Positions 56,391 to 63,837 of a stretch of 64,000 nt of DNA are shown here, in pieces; position 1 is the first letter of the stretch; each line of letters opens with the position of its first letter. The notes beneath the pieces were generated by a model. That model was not told the DNA's origin and made no database searches. It worked only from the letters and a program-made list of their open reading frames with translations. The position numbers and the translations under genes were made by a program. Source of the stretch: Acutalibacter sp. (GTDB taxonomy: Bacteria; Bacillota; Clostridia; Oscillospirales; Acutalibacteraceae); NCBI GenBank assembly GCA_020025775.1, contig JAHHRN010000003.1:124001-188000 (forward strand), written 5' to 3'.

Positions 56391-56419
56391 TTGACAAAGC
56401 CTTTTCTTTATTGTATAAT
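56391..56419 (+). promoter_or_regulatory. Consensus promoter of the tRNA-Pro transcript
   Basis: TTGACA (56391-56396) and TATAAT (56414-56419), 17 bases apart, full consensus. The tRNA begins 99 bases downstream of the -10 box, so the precursor has a leader of about 90 bases. Confidence 0.85.
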
Positions 56420-56454
56420 GCAGTGTACAGTTTTTAGAAGTGTATCTTTGTCAG

Positions 56455-56497
56455 GAAGCGTAGCAGTCGCCTTTCGCCTGCTATAGAGGCACAAGAA
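56455..56497 (+). other. Structured leader segment upstream of tRNA-Pro
   Basis: TAGCAG (56461-56466) pairs with CTGCTA (56478-56483) around TCGCCTTTCGC, and flanking bases CTTTGTC / GGCACAAG can extend it with a bulge. The segment lies between the promoter and the mature tRNA and has no open frame. It may be only a 5' leader removed by RNase P or a small RNA. Confidence 0.35.
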
Positions 56498-56517
56498 AAC
56501 TTTATATTTTATAATTT

Positions 56518-56593
56518 CGGGGTGTGGCGCAGATGGTAGCGCGCTTGCTTTGGGAGCAAGATGCCGCAGGTTCAAATCCTGTCACTCCGACCA
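56518..56593 (+). tRNA. tRNA-Pro (anticodon TGG)
   Basis: The 76-base cloverleaf has acceptor CGGGGTG/CACTCCG, D arm GCGCAGATGGTAGCGC, anticodon stem CTTGC/GCAAG with loop TTTGGGA (anticodon TGG), T arm with GGTTCAAATCC and an encoded CCA end. Confidence 0.97.
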
Positions 56594-56602
56594 AATCAAA
56601 AC

Positions 56603-56631
56603 GGCAGTGGTTTTAACCACTGCCATTTTTC
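56603..56631 (+). terminator. Terminator of tRNA-Pro
   Basis: GGCAGTGGTT and AACCACTGCC form a 10-pair stem around TT, followed by ATTTTTCATG. Confidence 0.9.
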
Positions 56632-56651
56632 ATGCTAACGCATCTCCAGAT

Positions 56652-57524
56652 TTATTCGAAGATTTCGGACATGCTTGGGCACTCCGCTTTTTTATCGCGC
56701 ACAGCTGTATCTACAGGGGTACAGTCTGCACAAATATTCGTATTGCTGGCTTCGCCGCACTGGACACTGGGCGTTCCCGCCACGGCGCGGGCACCGAATT
56801 CCACGGGGACGGCGACACAGACCTCCTGTTTAATGGTAAAGCGACAGACCCCGCCGCTCCGCGGACAGATTTCACCACCTGTTACGATGGGTTCGCCGCA
56901 GCAGCTCGTGATTGGCGTGCCCACGTGTGCAAAGGGGGTCACTGTCACAGGCACGCAGACGGTGGAACGCTGATACCCGACCACCGGGCAGCTCCCGCTC
57001 TGTTTTTCACAGGTGGGGCCACAGATTTTCAGCCCCTCTGCTGTCGTATTGCCGCCGAACAGACAAACATCAATCCCCGCTACCTCACGGGGCACTGTCA
57101 GTTCAAAGCAGATATGCATGCTCCCGTTTACCTTATCCAGTGGGAAATCAAATTTCAAGCCGGTGCATCCGGTAGGCGGGTCAGGTCTGTCAGCGGTACG
57201 CAACTCCACATTGCCGCCTTCCCCAAACACAACTTCTTGAGCCACACCGTTTATGACGACGGTGATATTCACGATTTCCTCGACGGGTATTTTGTCACAG
57301 ATTCCAAGCACCAGATGGCTTAAATCAGCATACAGCGAAATATCTTCGCCAACAGCCACAACGTCATAGCAAAATCGCTGGTTCTCGCCGGCAGAGGGGT
57401 CGAGGATGGAGTCAATTAAATTGAGAAATATCTGAAAAGGCAGAATCCGCTCGCCCGGAACAATCGAGTAGTCGATTTCCAGATTACATGCGGGCATTTT
57501 TGCCTGATTGCAAGAACAAGACAT
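56652..57524 (-). CDS. Cysteine-rich protein of unknown function (possible spore surface protein)
   Basis: This 290-residue protein has 21 cysteines (about 7%), starting MSCSCNQAKMPAC. It has no signal peptide or membrane helix. The chain is beta-rich, with alternating hydrophobic runs such as STVCVPVTVTPFAHVG and IKQEVCVAVPVEFGA that look like internal repeats, and pairs such as TSCCGE and NICADC. Cysteine-rich cytoplasmic proteins with this pattern in spore formers are often coat or exosporium components, but I do not recognise the family. Base composition is visibly richer in G and C than its neighbours. GAGGAG lies 12 bases before the start. Confidence 0.75.
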   Translation of the reverse strand: MSCSCNQAKMPACNLEIDYSIVPGERILPFQIFLNLIDSILDPSAGENQRFCYDVVAVGEDISLYADLSHLVLGICDKIPVEEIVNITVVINGVAQEVVFGEGGNVELRTADRPDPPTGCTGLKFDFPLDKVNGSMHICFELTVPREVAGIDVCLFGGNTTAEGLKICGPTCEKQSGSCPVVGYQRSTVCVPVTVTPFAHVGTPITSCCGEPIVTGGEICPRSGGVCRFTIKQEVCVAVPVEFGARAVAGTPSVQCGEASNTNICADCTPVDTAVRDKKAECPSMSEIFE

Positions 57525-57554
57525 TTTTTACATACGCTCCTCTTTGTCAATTTT

Positions 57555-57573
57555 GGTCAGTAGGATACTGACC
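57555..57573 (-). other. Perfect small hairpin in the leader of the cysteine-rich gene
   Basis: GGTCAGTA and TACTGACC form an 8-pair inverted repeat with a 3-base loop, 31 bases before the start codon of the cysteine-rich gene. No T tract follows. It may be an operator or an mRNA structure. Confidence 0.45.
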
Positions 57574-57576
57574 CTT

Positions 57577-57759
57577 TCATACTATGCCTTTAGAGAGCGT
57601 GGTGTGTACGGGTTGCTGTGTCCATGCGCAGAAGTCGCAGGTATAGCTGTTGAAATCAAGCCATACAGGTACGGCTATTAAAATAATTGATTCTGGTTGA
57701 AAGCCTCGTGCCGAAAGTCTATAAATCAAGGGTATCCCGAGTCTCGTCAGATTCCATAA
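57577..57759 (-). pseudogene. Coding-like open frame without a start, possible gene remnant
   Basis: A 60-codon frame on the minus strand, closed by TGA at 57577 and opened by a TAA at 57760, reads like protein in its last half (AVPVWLDFNSYTCDFCAWTQ, then QPVHTTLSKGIV). It has no ATG and no ribosome binding site. The C-x2-C and VPVW pattern recalls the neighbouring cysteine-rich protein. It may be the decayed end of a related gene, or chance. The rest of the 57525-57840 stretch shows nothing I can assign. Confidence 0.3.
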
Positions 57760-57844
57760 TTACACGCCGACCATAACAAAAGCACAGCTAAACTATTCGA
57801 CTCCTCGTCTCCATTATTGAACAAGAAAACTGTCCGTACAAAAA

Positions 57845-57887
57845 AGCAACCCCGAATCGTGTAAATGGTTCGGGGTTTGTTTATTTT
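57845..57887. terminator. Bidirectional terminator-like hairpin
   Basis: AACCCCGAA and TTCGGGGTT form a 9-pair stem with a 12-base loop. TGTTTATTTTTT follows on the plus strand and GCTTTTTTGTACGG on the minus strand, so either direction could be ended here. Confidence 0.75.
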
Positions 57888-57979
57888 TTCGGTGCGCCTA
57901 AAAGGGCATCCCAATAGTAAACATTCAATTGCATTTGCTCAGAAAGCTTAGCGCTTTCCGCTTCGGTAAGGTTTGCCAT
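57881..57979 (-). CDS. Possible 32-residue small protein or gene remnant
   Basis: A minus-strand frame reads MANLTEAESAKLSEQMQLN then VYYWDALLGAPKK and stops in the stem region of the downstream terminator. The amphipathic helix and clean terminator support a real product. However, no Shine-Dalgarno sequence precedes the ATG, and a stop lies two codons upstream in frame. It vaguely resembles a fragment of a CotF-like coat protein. Treat as tentative. Confidence 0.3.
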   Translation of the reverse strand: MANLTEAESAKLSEQMQLNVYYWDALLGAPKK

Positions 57980-58031
57980 GCTTTATATTTGGTTAGATCA
58001 GAAGATTGGAAAACACAAAGCGAAATAAAAA

Positions 58032-58066
58032 GAAAGGCGAAGATGCAAAAACATCTTCGCCTGTTT
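58032..58066. terminator. Terminator after the exonuclease gene
   Basis: AGGCGAAGATG and CATCTTCGCCT form an 11-pair stem around CAAAAA, with TGTTTTATTTTTTT on one side and TTTCTTTTTATTTC on the minus strand, eight bases past the exonuclease stop. Confidence 0.88.
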
Positions 58067-58073
58067 TATTTTT

Positions 58074-58634
58074 TTAAATTCTCGCAATGGCATAGTGCTC
58101 AATCGGGACTTCGAGAAGCCGCATGATTTTGAGTTCATCGACGGCATCGCACAGGGCATTATGTACTTCTCGATAGGAAGCATCCTGTAAGAGCATTTGC
58201 AGAATCGCTTCAACACCGTAATTTCGTTTGAGCCGCCCTGTCTTGCAGCAGGGTGCATCGCACGGAATTTTGGAATTGAACGGACGATAGGCGGCAATGC
58301 GCATAATATCGTACCATGCAAAATGGGAAAGTCCTTTTAAATGTGTGGCGTCAAACCGTGCATTATAGGCAAAGAGCTTCTCCACGCCGTACTCGGCAAA
58401 GCTTCGACACAGATCCGAAGCGGCTTCTTCCGCGGAACATTTCACGGTATAAAGGTTATCTCGAAGATATAAAACTCTTGAATACATACCGTCCACGGTG
58501 TAGGCCGGCGTTAAGATATAATAGCGCATAAATTTCGGCTCGAGCGTTTCGGTATCGGCAATAACCACACCAATAGACATAACCTCATCGGACCAGTTGG
58601 TTTCGGTGTCAATCACCGCAATATTTTCCGGCAT
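58074..58634 (-). CDS. DEDDh 3'-5' exonuclease (DnaQ-like)
   Basis: This 186-residue protein has all three exonuclease motifs: Exo I AVIDTETNW (Asp9, Glu11), Exo II AYNARFDATHL, and Exo III HNALCDAVDEL with the catalytic His and Asp. It is a free-standing member, not fused to a polymerase, and could proofread or trim DNA or RNA. Several cysteines lie near the middle (CDAPCCKTG). The start follows GGGGGAGACT. It is a single gene between terminators. Confidence 0.88.
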   Translation of the reverse strand: MPENIAVIDTETNWSDEVMSIGVVIADTETLEPKFMRYYILTPAYTVDGMYSRVLYLRDNLYTVKCSAEEAASDLCRSFAEYGVEKLFAYNARFDATHLKGLSHFAWYDIMRIAAYRPFNSKIPCDAPCCKTGRLKRNYGVEAILQMLLQDASYREVHNALCDAVDELKIMRLLEVPIEHYAIARI

Positions 58635-58666
58635 AGTCTCCCCCGTCCTTTCAAACAGAATAGAAC

Positions 58667-58703
58667 CAAAAAAGCACAGCCAATATTTCGGACTGTGCTT
58701 TTT
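58667..58703 (-). terminator. Terminator of the cap-like operon
   Basis: On the minus strand AAAAAGCACAGTCC and GGCTGTGCTTTTTT form a stem around GAAATATT, followed by GGTTC. The T run is part of the stem end. Confidence 0.85.
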
Positions 58704-58706
58704 CTT

Positions 58707-59876
58707 TTAGAATTTTCTCCACACCATTTTGTTGACAACACCGGTGTAGGATTGGATGATTTTTACGACTTTGTCGGAAACATTTTCTTCCACATAGTCG
58801 GGCACCGGGATGCCGAGGTCGCCGTTTTTATTCATTTCTACGGCTGTTTCCACGGCTTGCAACAAGCTGTCGCCGTCGATGCCGGCTAAGATAAAGCCTG
58901 CCTTATCGAGTGCTTCGGGGCGTTCGGTGGAAGTGCGAATGCAAACTGCCGGAAACGGATGACCAACACTGGTGAAGAAGCTGCTTTCCTCGGGTAATGT
59001 GCCGCTGTCGGAAATCACGGCAAAGGCATTCATCTGTAAGCAGTTGTAATCATGGAAGCCCAAGGGCTCGTGCTGAATCACGCGCTTGTCGAGTTTGAAT
59101 CCTGTCTGTTCGAGTCTCTTGCGGCTTCTCGGGTGGCAGGAATAAAGAATCGGCATATCGTATTTCTCGGCAATCTTATTGATTGCGTTAAACAGAGAAA
59201 GAAAGTTCTTTTCGGTGTCGATATTTTCTTCTCTATGAGCAGAGAGCAAAATATATTTACCTTTTTCGAGACCTAATTTCTCATGCACCTTAGATGCCTC
59301 GATTTTTTTAAGGTTGCTGTGGAGCACTTCTGCCATAGGAGAGCCTGTGACATAGGTGCGCTCCTTGGGCAATCCGCAGTCAGCAAGATAGCGTCTGGCA
59401 TGCTCGGAATACGCCATATTCACATCGGAAATGATGTCAACAATACGGCGGTTGGTTTCTTCGGGCAGGCACTCATCCTTACAGCGATTGCCCGCTTCCA
59501 TATGAAAAATCGGAATATGGAGTCTCTTTGCGCCGATGACAGAAAGGCAGGAATTGGTATCGCCCAAAACGAGAACGGCATCGGGCTTGATTTCTGCCAT
59601 AAGGTTATAGGAAGAAGCGATGATATTTCCCATGGTATCGCCGAGGGTGTCGCCCACAGCATTGAGGTAAATATCGGGGTCATCCAGTTCCAAATCGTGG
59701 AAGAAAACACCGTTCAGATTGTAGTCGTAGTTTTGACCGGTATGTGCCAAAAGGCAGTCGAAATATTTACGGCATTTCTTAATGACCGCCGCAAGACGGA
59801 TGATTTCCGGTCTTGTGCCTACAATAATTAAAAGCTTTAATTTGCCGTTATTTTTAAAAGTTGCTTTCTGTTCCAT
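58707..59876 (-). CDS. capG: UDP-N-acetylglucosamine 2-epimerase family enzyme (CapG-like)
   Basis: This 389-residue non-hydrolysing epimerase has VGTRPEIIRLAAVI, HTGQNYD, LVLGDTNSCL, HMEAGNRCKDECLPEETNRRI and SAHREENID, then SDSGTLPEESSFF. Behind capE and capF it probably performs the last step to UDP-N-acetyl-L-fucosamine, as CapG does in staphylococcal capsule synthesis. GGGAGGAAC precedes the ATG. It is the last gene before a terminator. A second family member ends at 63838. Confidence 0.9.
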   Translation of the reverse strand: MEQKATFKNNGKLKLLIIVGTRPEIIRLAAVIKKCRKYFDCLLAHTGQNYDYNLNGVFFHDLELDDPDIYLNAVGDTLGDTMGNIIASSYNLMAEIKPDAVLVLGDTNSCLSVIGAKRLHIPIFHMEAGNRCKDECLPEETNRRIVDIISDVNMAYSEHARRYLADCGLPKERTYVTGSPMAEVLHSNLKKIEASKVHEKLGLEKGKYILLSAHREENIDTEKNFLSLFNAINKIAEKYDMPILYSCHPRSRKRLEQTGFKLDKRVIQHEPLGFHDYNCLQMNAFAVISDSGTLPEESSFFTSVGHPFPAVCIRTSTERPEALDKAGFILAGIDGDSLLQAVETAVEMNKNGDLGIPVPDYVEENVSDKVVKIIQSYTGVVNKMVWRKF

Positions 59877-59888
59877 TTGTTCCTCCCA

Positions 59889-60404
59889 CTATTTTAAAGG
59901 CAAACTGCGTGCTTCGACAGTTTCGCCTGAATCTACTTTTGTGTAACGCGGCAAGCGGTTTTCCGCTTTGACAATGGCACCGGGCGCGATATGGCATCCG
60001 GCTTCTACATAACAGCCATGGTCCACAACTGCACCTATATTTATAATGCAGGCTTTTTCGAGGACTGTGTTTGTATTTACAACTGCCATAGGCATAATAA
60101 CAGAACCATTTGCAATTTTGGCTTTGGGGCTTACATAGGCTCTGTCACTGATAATGGTAGCAAGAGCAATCCCCTCTTGCTCCAAACGATTTTCCCACTG
60201 TAAGCGGGCTTCGTTATTGCCGAACGCCGGATACATTTCGGTCTTTTCGGCTTTAAACTGCAAGTAATCGTCGCACTTTCCCACGATGTTTTCGCCTGTA
60301 GCGTTATCATCTAAAAAAGCTATCGTTTCATATATTCCGCTTTGCTCGGCAAGGTCTGCGACAACCTGCCCATGACCGCCTGCGCCTATAATCAGTAGTT
60401 TCAT
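59889..60404 (-). CDS. NeuD-like sugar O-acyltransferase
   Basis: This 171-residue protein starts with a nucleotide-binding-like LLIIGAGGHGQVVADLAEQSG and continues with a left-handed beta-helix of hexapeptide repeats (KIANGSVIMPMAVVNTNTVL, ACIINIGAVVDHGC, AGCHIAPGAIVKA). It would transfer an acetyl or other acyl group to a sugar or sugar nucleotide. The start overlaps the capF stop (ATGA). It sits between capF and capG, so the acceptor is probably the fucosamine-type sugar of this locus. Confidence 0.88.
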   Translation of the reverse strand: MKLLIIGAGGHGQVVADLAEQSGIYETIAFLDDNATGENIVGKCDDYLQFKAEKTEMYPAFGNNEARLQWENRLEQEGIALATIISDRAYVSPKAKIANGSVIMPMAVVNTNTVLEKACIINIGAVVDHGCYVEAGCHIAPGAIVKAENRLPRYTKVDSGETVEARSLPLK

Positions 60405-61603
60405 TGGTTCACTTTCTCTCCGAAGGTATCGGGATGATTCGGGTCAAACAGCTCGTTTGCCCACATCACCGTAACTAAGTTTTCGGTTTCGGATAAATTG
60501 ATAATGTTATGCGTATAACCCGGTAACATATGTACGGCTTCGATTTTCTCGCCGCTGACTTCAAACTGCAAGACCTCATCACTACCGATTTTGCGTTCTT
60601 CAATTAAGCCGTGACCGGACACTACGATGAAAAATTCCCATTTGGAATTATGCCAATGCTCGCCCTTTGTGACGCCGGGTTTACTAATATTTACAGAAAA
60701 CTGGCCGCAATTTTCGGTCCTTAAAAGCTCGGTAAAGCTGCCGCGGGCATCAACATTCATTTTAAGGGGGAAGCTTGTCTTTTCTTTCGGTAAATAGGAA
60801 AGATAAGTAGAATACAGCTTTTTCGCAAAGGAATTGTTCGGAATGCTCGGCATTCTAAGCGTTTGGGGCTGTGCCTTAAACTGCTCCAGTAAATCCACAA
60901 TCTCCCCGAGTGTAACCTTATGCGTTACCGGTGCACAGCAATAGGCACCGTCAGCTTTTAACACGGTCTCTATACCGTCAAAGGTACAATGATGTTCCTT
61001 GCCCTCTAAGGCGTCGAGCATTTCTTCGACCAAATCATCAATATAAAGCAGTTCTAACTGCACTTTGGGGTCATTGACCTGAATAGGCAAATCGTTCGCC
61101 ATATTATTACAAAAAGTTGCCACGGCGCTGTTATAATTTGGGCGGCACCATTTGCCGAAGAGGTTCGGAAAACGATAAACGAGCACTTTCGCGCCGATTG
61201 TCTCGGCATAAGAAAAGAAAAGCTCCTCCCCTTCCTTTTTGCTTCTGCCGTATTCGCCGTCATATCTGCCGATGAGGGTCGCCTGAATGGATGACGACAG
61301 CATAACCGGGCAGGTATTCCCATGTTTTTTTAAGGTATCCAGCAGTGTGGAAGCAAAGCCGAAATTGCCTTTTTTGAAGTCTTCAGGGTCTTTCGGGCGG
61401 TTAACACCGGCAAGATTAAATACAAAATCCGCCTTGGCGCAATAGGCATCTAAATCCTCCGCCGTGCTATTTAAATCGTATTCAAAAATTTCTTTAATAG
61501 AAAGCTTTGAGCGTGTGCGGTTCTTGCCGTCTCGAATATTTTTGAGATTCTCCACAAGGTTTTTACCGACAAAGCCCTTGGCTCCGGTTACAAGAATGTT
61601 CAT
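60401..61603 (-). CDS. capF: CapF-like bifunctional UDP-sugar reductase/epimerase with C-terminal cupin
   Basis: This 400-residue protein has an N-terminal SDR domain (NILVTGAKGFVGKNLVENL, FNLAGVNRPKD, LSSSIQATLIGRYDGEYGRSKKEGEE with the YGRSK catalytic pair) and a C-terminal cupin (GEHWHNSKWEFFIVVSGHG, HMLPGYTHNIINLSE). CapF epimerises C3 and reduces C4 of the CapE product. Its ATG overlaps the capE stop by one base; GGGAGAGC stands 11 bases upstream. A frame to 61621 lies inside capE. Confidence 0.92.
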   Translation of the reverse strand: MNILVTGAKGFVGKNLVENLKNIRDGKNRTRSKLSIKEIFEYDLNSTAEDLDAYCAKADFVFNLAGVNRPKDPEDFKKGNFGFASTLLDTLKKHGNTCPVMLSSSIQATLIGRYDGEYGRSKKEGEELFFSYAETIGAKVLVYRFPNLFGKWCRPNYNSAVATFCNNMANDLPIQVNDPKVQLELLYIDDLVEEMLDALEGKEHHCTFDGIETVLKADGAYCCAPVTHKVTLGEIVDLLEQFKAQPQTLRMPSIPNNSFAKKLYSTYLSYLPKEKTSFPLKMNVDARGSFTELLRTENCGQFSVNISKPGVTKGEHWHNSKWEFFIVVSGHGLIEERKIGSDEVLQFEVSGEKIEAVHMLPGYTHNIINLSETENLVTVMWANELFDPNHPDTFGEKVNQ

Positions 61604-62649
61604 TATTTTTCGCTCTCCCAAGCTTCTAATTCTTCACGGATATAAGAAAGCGCTAAGAGCTTTTCTTTCACCTGTTCCACACTCAGGAGTTCTGTATTAT
61701 TGGAATCAAATTCTCTAAGCGGATTACGTTCTGTATCGCCGTCTTTAAAATATTTATCATAGTTCAGGCCGCGATTGTCTGCTGGTACACGATAAAAATC
61801 TCCCATATCCACAGCTTTGCCGCATTCTTCGTTGGTTAAAAGGGTTTCGTACATTTTTTCGCCGTGACGGATACCGATGACTTTGATATTTTCTTCCTTA
61901 CCACCAAACAACTCCATAACGGCCTTTGCCTGTGTTTCAATCGTGCAAGCCGGTGCTTTCTGCACGAGAATATCGCCGCTGGTACCGTGCTCAAAGGCGA
62001 AGAGCACCAAATCCACAGCTTCATCCAAACTCATAATAAAGCGAGTCATGGTAGGTTCTGTAATCGTAATCGGATTACCCTGTTTAATCTGTTCAATCCA
62101 GAGCGGAATAACACTGCCTCTGGAGCACATAACGTTGCCGTAACGGGTGCAACAAATCTTGGTTTTATCGGTATTTCTGGATTTTGCAACCGCAACACGC
62201 TCTTCCAAGGCTTTGGAAATACCCATGGCATTGACAGGATATGCTGCCTTATCTGTGGAAAGGCAGATAACAGATTCTACGCCTTCTTCGATTGCCGCAG
62301 TTAAGACGTTATCTGTACCGATGACATTGGTACGTACCGCTTCCATCGGAAAAAATTCGCAGGACGGCACTTGCTTTAAAGCCGCCGCATGGAAGATATA
62401 ATCTACACCGTGCATGGCATTCTTTACAGATTGCAAATCACGTACATCGCCAATATAGAATTTAATTTTATTCGCTTCTTCCGGCATTTTCGCCTGAAAC
62501 TCGTGACGCATATCATCCTGTTTCTTTTCGTCGCGTGAAAAGATGCGGATTTCCCCGATATCCGTCTTCAAAAATCTGTTCAGCACAGCGTTACCAAAGG
62601 AACCTGTACCTCCTGTAATCATGAGTGTTTTGTCTTTAAATAAGCTCAT
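61603..62649 (-). CDS. capE: UDP-N-acetylglucosamine 4,6-dehydratase/5-epimerase (CapE-like)
   Basis: This 348-residue SDR enzyme makes the 4-keto-6-deoxy intermediate from UDP-GlcNAc and inverts C5. It shows LMITGGTGSFGNAVLNRFL, YIFHAAALKQVPSCE, and the catalytic region VNAMGISKALEE in which Met replaces the usual SDR tyrosine, as in CapE and FlaA1. TMTRFIMSLDEAVDLV follows. It starts the capE-capF-neuD-like-capG set. The start follows AAGGAAA. Confidence 0.93.
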   Translation of the reverse strand: MSLFKDKTLMITGGTGSFGNAVLNRFLKTDIGEIRIFSRDEKKQDDMRHEFQAKMPEEANKIKFYIGDVRDLQSVKNAMHGVDYIFHAAALKQVPSCEFFPMEAVRTNVIGTDNVLTAAIEEGVESVICLSTDKAAYPVNAMGISKALEERVAVAKSRNTDKTKICCTRYGNVMCSRGSVIPLWIEQIKQGNPITITEPTMTRFIMSLDEAVDLVLFAFEHGTSGDILVQKAPACTIETQAKAVMELFGGKEENIKVIGIRHGEKMYETLLTNEECGKAVDMGDFYRVPADNRGLNYDKYFKDGDTERNPLREFDSNNTELLSVEQVKEKLLALSYIREELEAWESEK

Positions 62650-62664
62650 TTTCCTTATCCCTTT

Positions 62665-63816
62665 CTATAGCCCGAGTTCTTTGATTAAATATCCCATTAT
62701 ATCCTCTGTATTTTTGGATTCATAGGAAATCCGCAATTCAGCCCGAGCATTCTTTCCGTGACCGGATTTTAATAAATCTATCCACCGTTTTATTTGATAA
62801 ATCGGCATCAGCCATTTCTTTTTTTGTAAAATAGGATATCGAAATTTCAAGGTATCATATGGTTGAAAAATTCTGCTCCAAATGTAAGCGCATCGACCTT
62901 TTTTTACTTTTCTTGCTTTCACTATATTATCGAGTGTTCCGTAAGTACCGCCCGAAAAAATATAATCGCCTAAAAGTTTTGTTGTTTGATTCGGTTGTTG
63001 CTGAGAAAACCATACTTCGGCTAATTGAGAAATGCCTTGTTCAAATTTAAATAAGCCGCATTGTTTTAACAGCTTTTCACGGTTTTCTCTGTCAAAAGAA
63101 ACTTTATGGTTTAAAATCCATGTATCCATAATCACTTTGACACCGCAACCGCCGTTATAAAAATGCTTTGCAGCATGAACCACATGATACAAATAAAAAA
63201 CATCATCTGGCATCCTCTTTTTGTAATTTGAATCCGCAGAAGGCTCCACCAAATTCCAAATATTTTCTAAAACTTGGTTGGCTTTTTCAAAACGAGTTTG
63301 TTCAATTAGTAAGAAATGAACTTCAACATGAACACCTCTGGGAGAGGTAGCCGACACATCATGGCTGCTACGTTCCCCAATCTGATATTTGTTTTTTTTC
63401 AATTCTTCTAGAATTTTGTCTAAATCTTGTTCATGAACCAAAACATCTATATCGCAACTCGTCCTCATCCAGGGAATAGGATACAAATTACGAATAACAG
63501 CTCCTTTTAACGGCAAATATTCCACCTTTAAATTTTCCAATAAGGAAAATAAAACCGTTTGTTCCTGAGCTAAAAGCTGGTATCTGTAAACCGCGAGCCT
63601 AGCTTTATTTTGGAAATGAGCAAAAAGTTCATTTTCTTTTTCACATACACAAGATTTATACAACGCTTCCGCAACAATATGTGCCATATCATGAGAATCT
63701 GAAAGCTTGTATAACTTTACAAGTGTTTCGTTGGATATTTCATTTTCCGCTTCGTATTTCTCGCCGCAAAGTTCTGAGCGAATCGCAGAAATAAAAAGAC
63801 TTTCTACTTTTTGCAT
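62665..63816 (-). CDS. Nucleotidyltransferase-family protein (NTP_transf_5-like)
   Basis: This 383-residue protein has the PF14907-type core LPLKGAVIRNLYPIPWMR followed by TSCDIDVLVHEQDL, where the DxD pair is the probable metal site. A helical second half contains HVVHAAKHFYNGGCGVKVIMD. Such proteins occur in many polysaccharide loci; their substrate is unknown. It lies 15 bases upstream of capE and 20 bases after the 2-epimerase fragment, so it is part of the operon. Its A+T content looks higher than that of capE, as is common in capsule genes. Confidence 0.83.
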   Translation of the reverse strand: MQKVESLFISAIRSELCGEKYEAENEISNETLVKLYKLSDSHDMAHIVAEALYKSCVCEKENELFAHFQNKARLAVYRYQLLAQEQTVLFSLLENLKVEYLPLKGAVIRNLYPIPWMRTSCDIDVLVHEQDLDKILEELKKNKYQIGERSSHDVSATSPRGVHVEVHFLLIEQTRFEKANQVLENIWNLVEPSADSNYKKRMPDDVFYLYHVVHAAKHFYNGGCGVKVIMDTWILNHKVSFDRENREKLLKQCGLFKFEQGISQLAEVWFSQQQPNQTTKLLGDYIFSGGTYGTLDNIVKARKVKKGRCAYIWSRIFQPYDTLKFRYPILQKKKWLMPIYQIKRWIDLLKSGHGKNARAELRISYESKNTEDIMGYLIKELGL

Positions 63817-63837
63817 ACAAGCTTCCTTTCTATGGAT

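Noticed and set aside
57670..57760. A possible tRNA-like or attachment-site fragment (GATTCTGG near 57689 and GATTCCA near 57750)
   Set aside because: The ends do not pair as an acceptor stem and no cloverleaf can be drawn; no second copy matching the tRNA-Pro end was seen.
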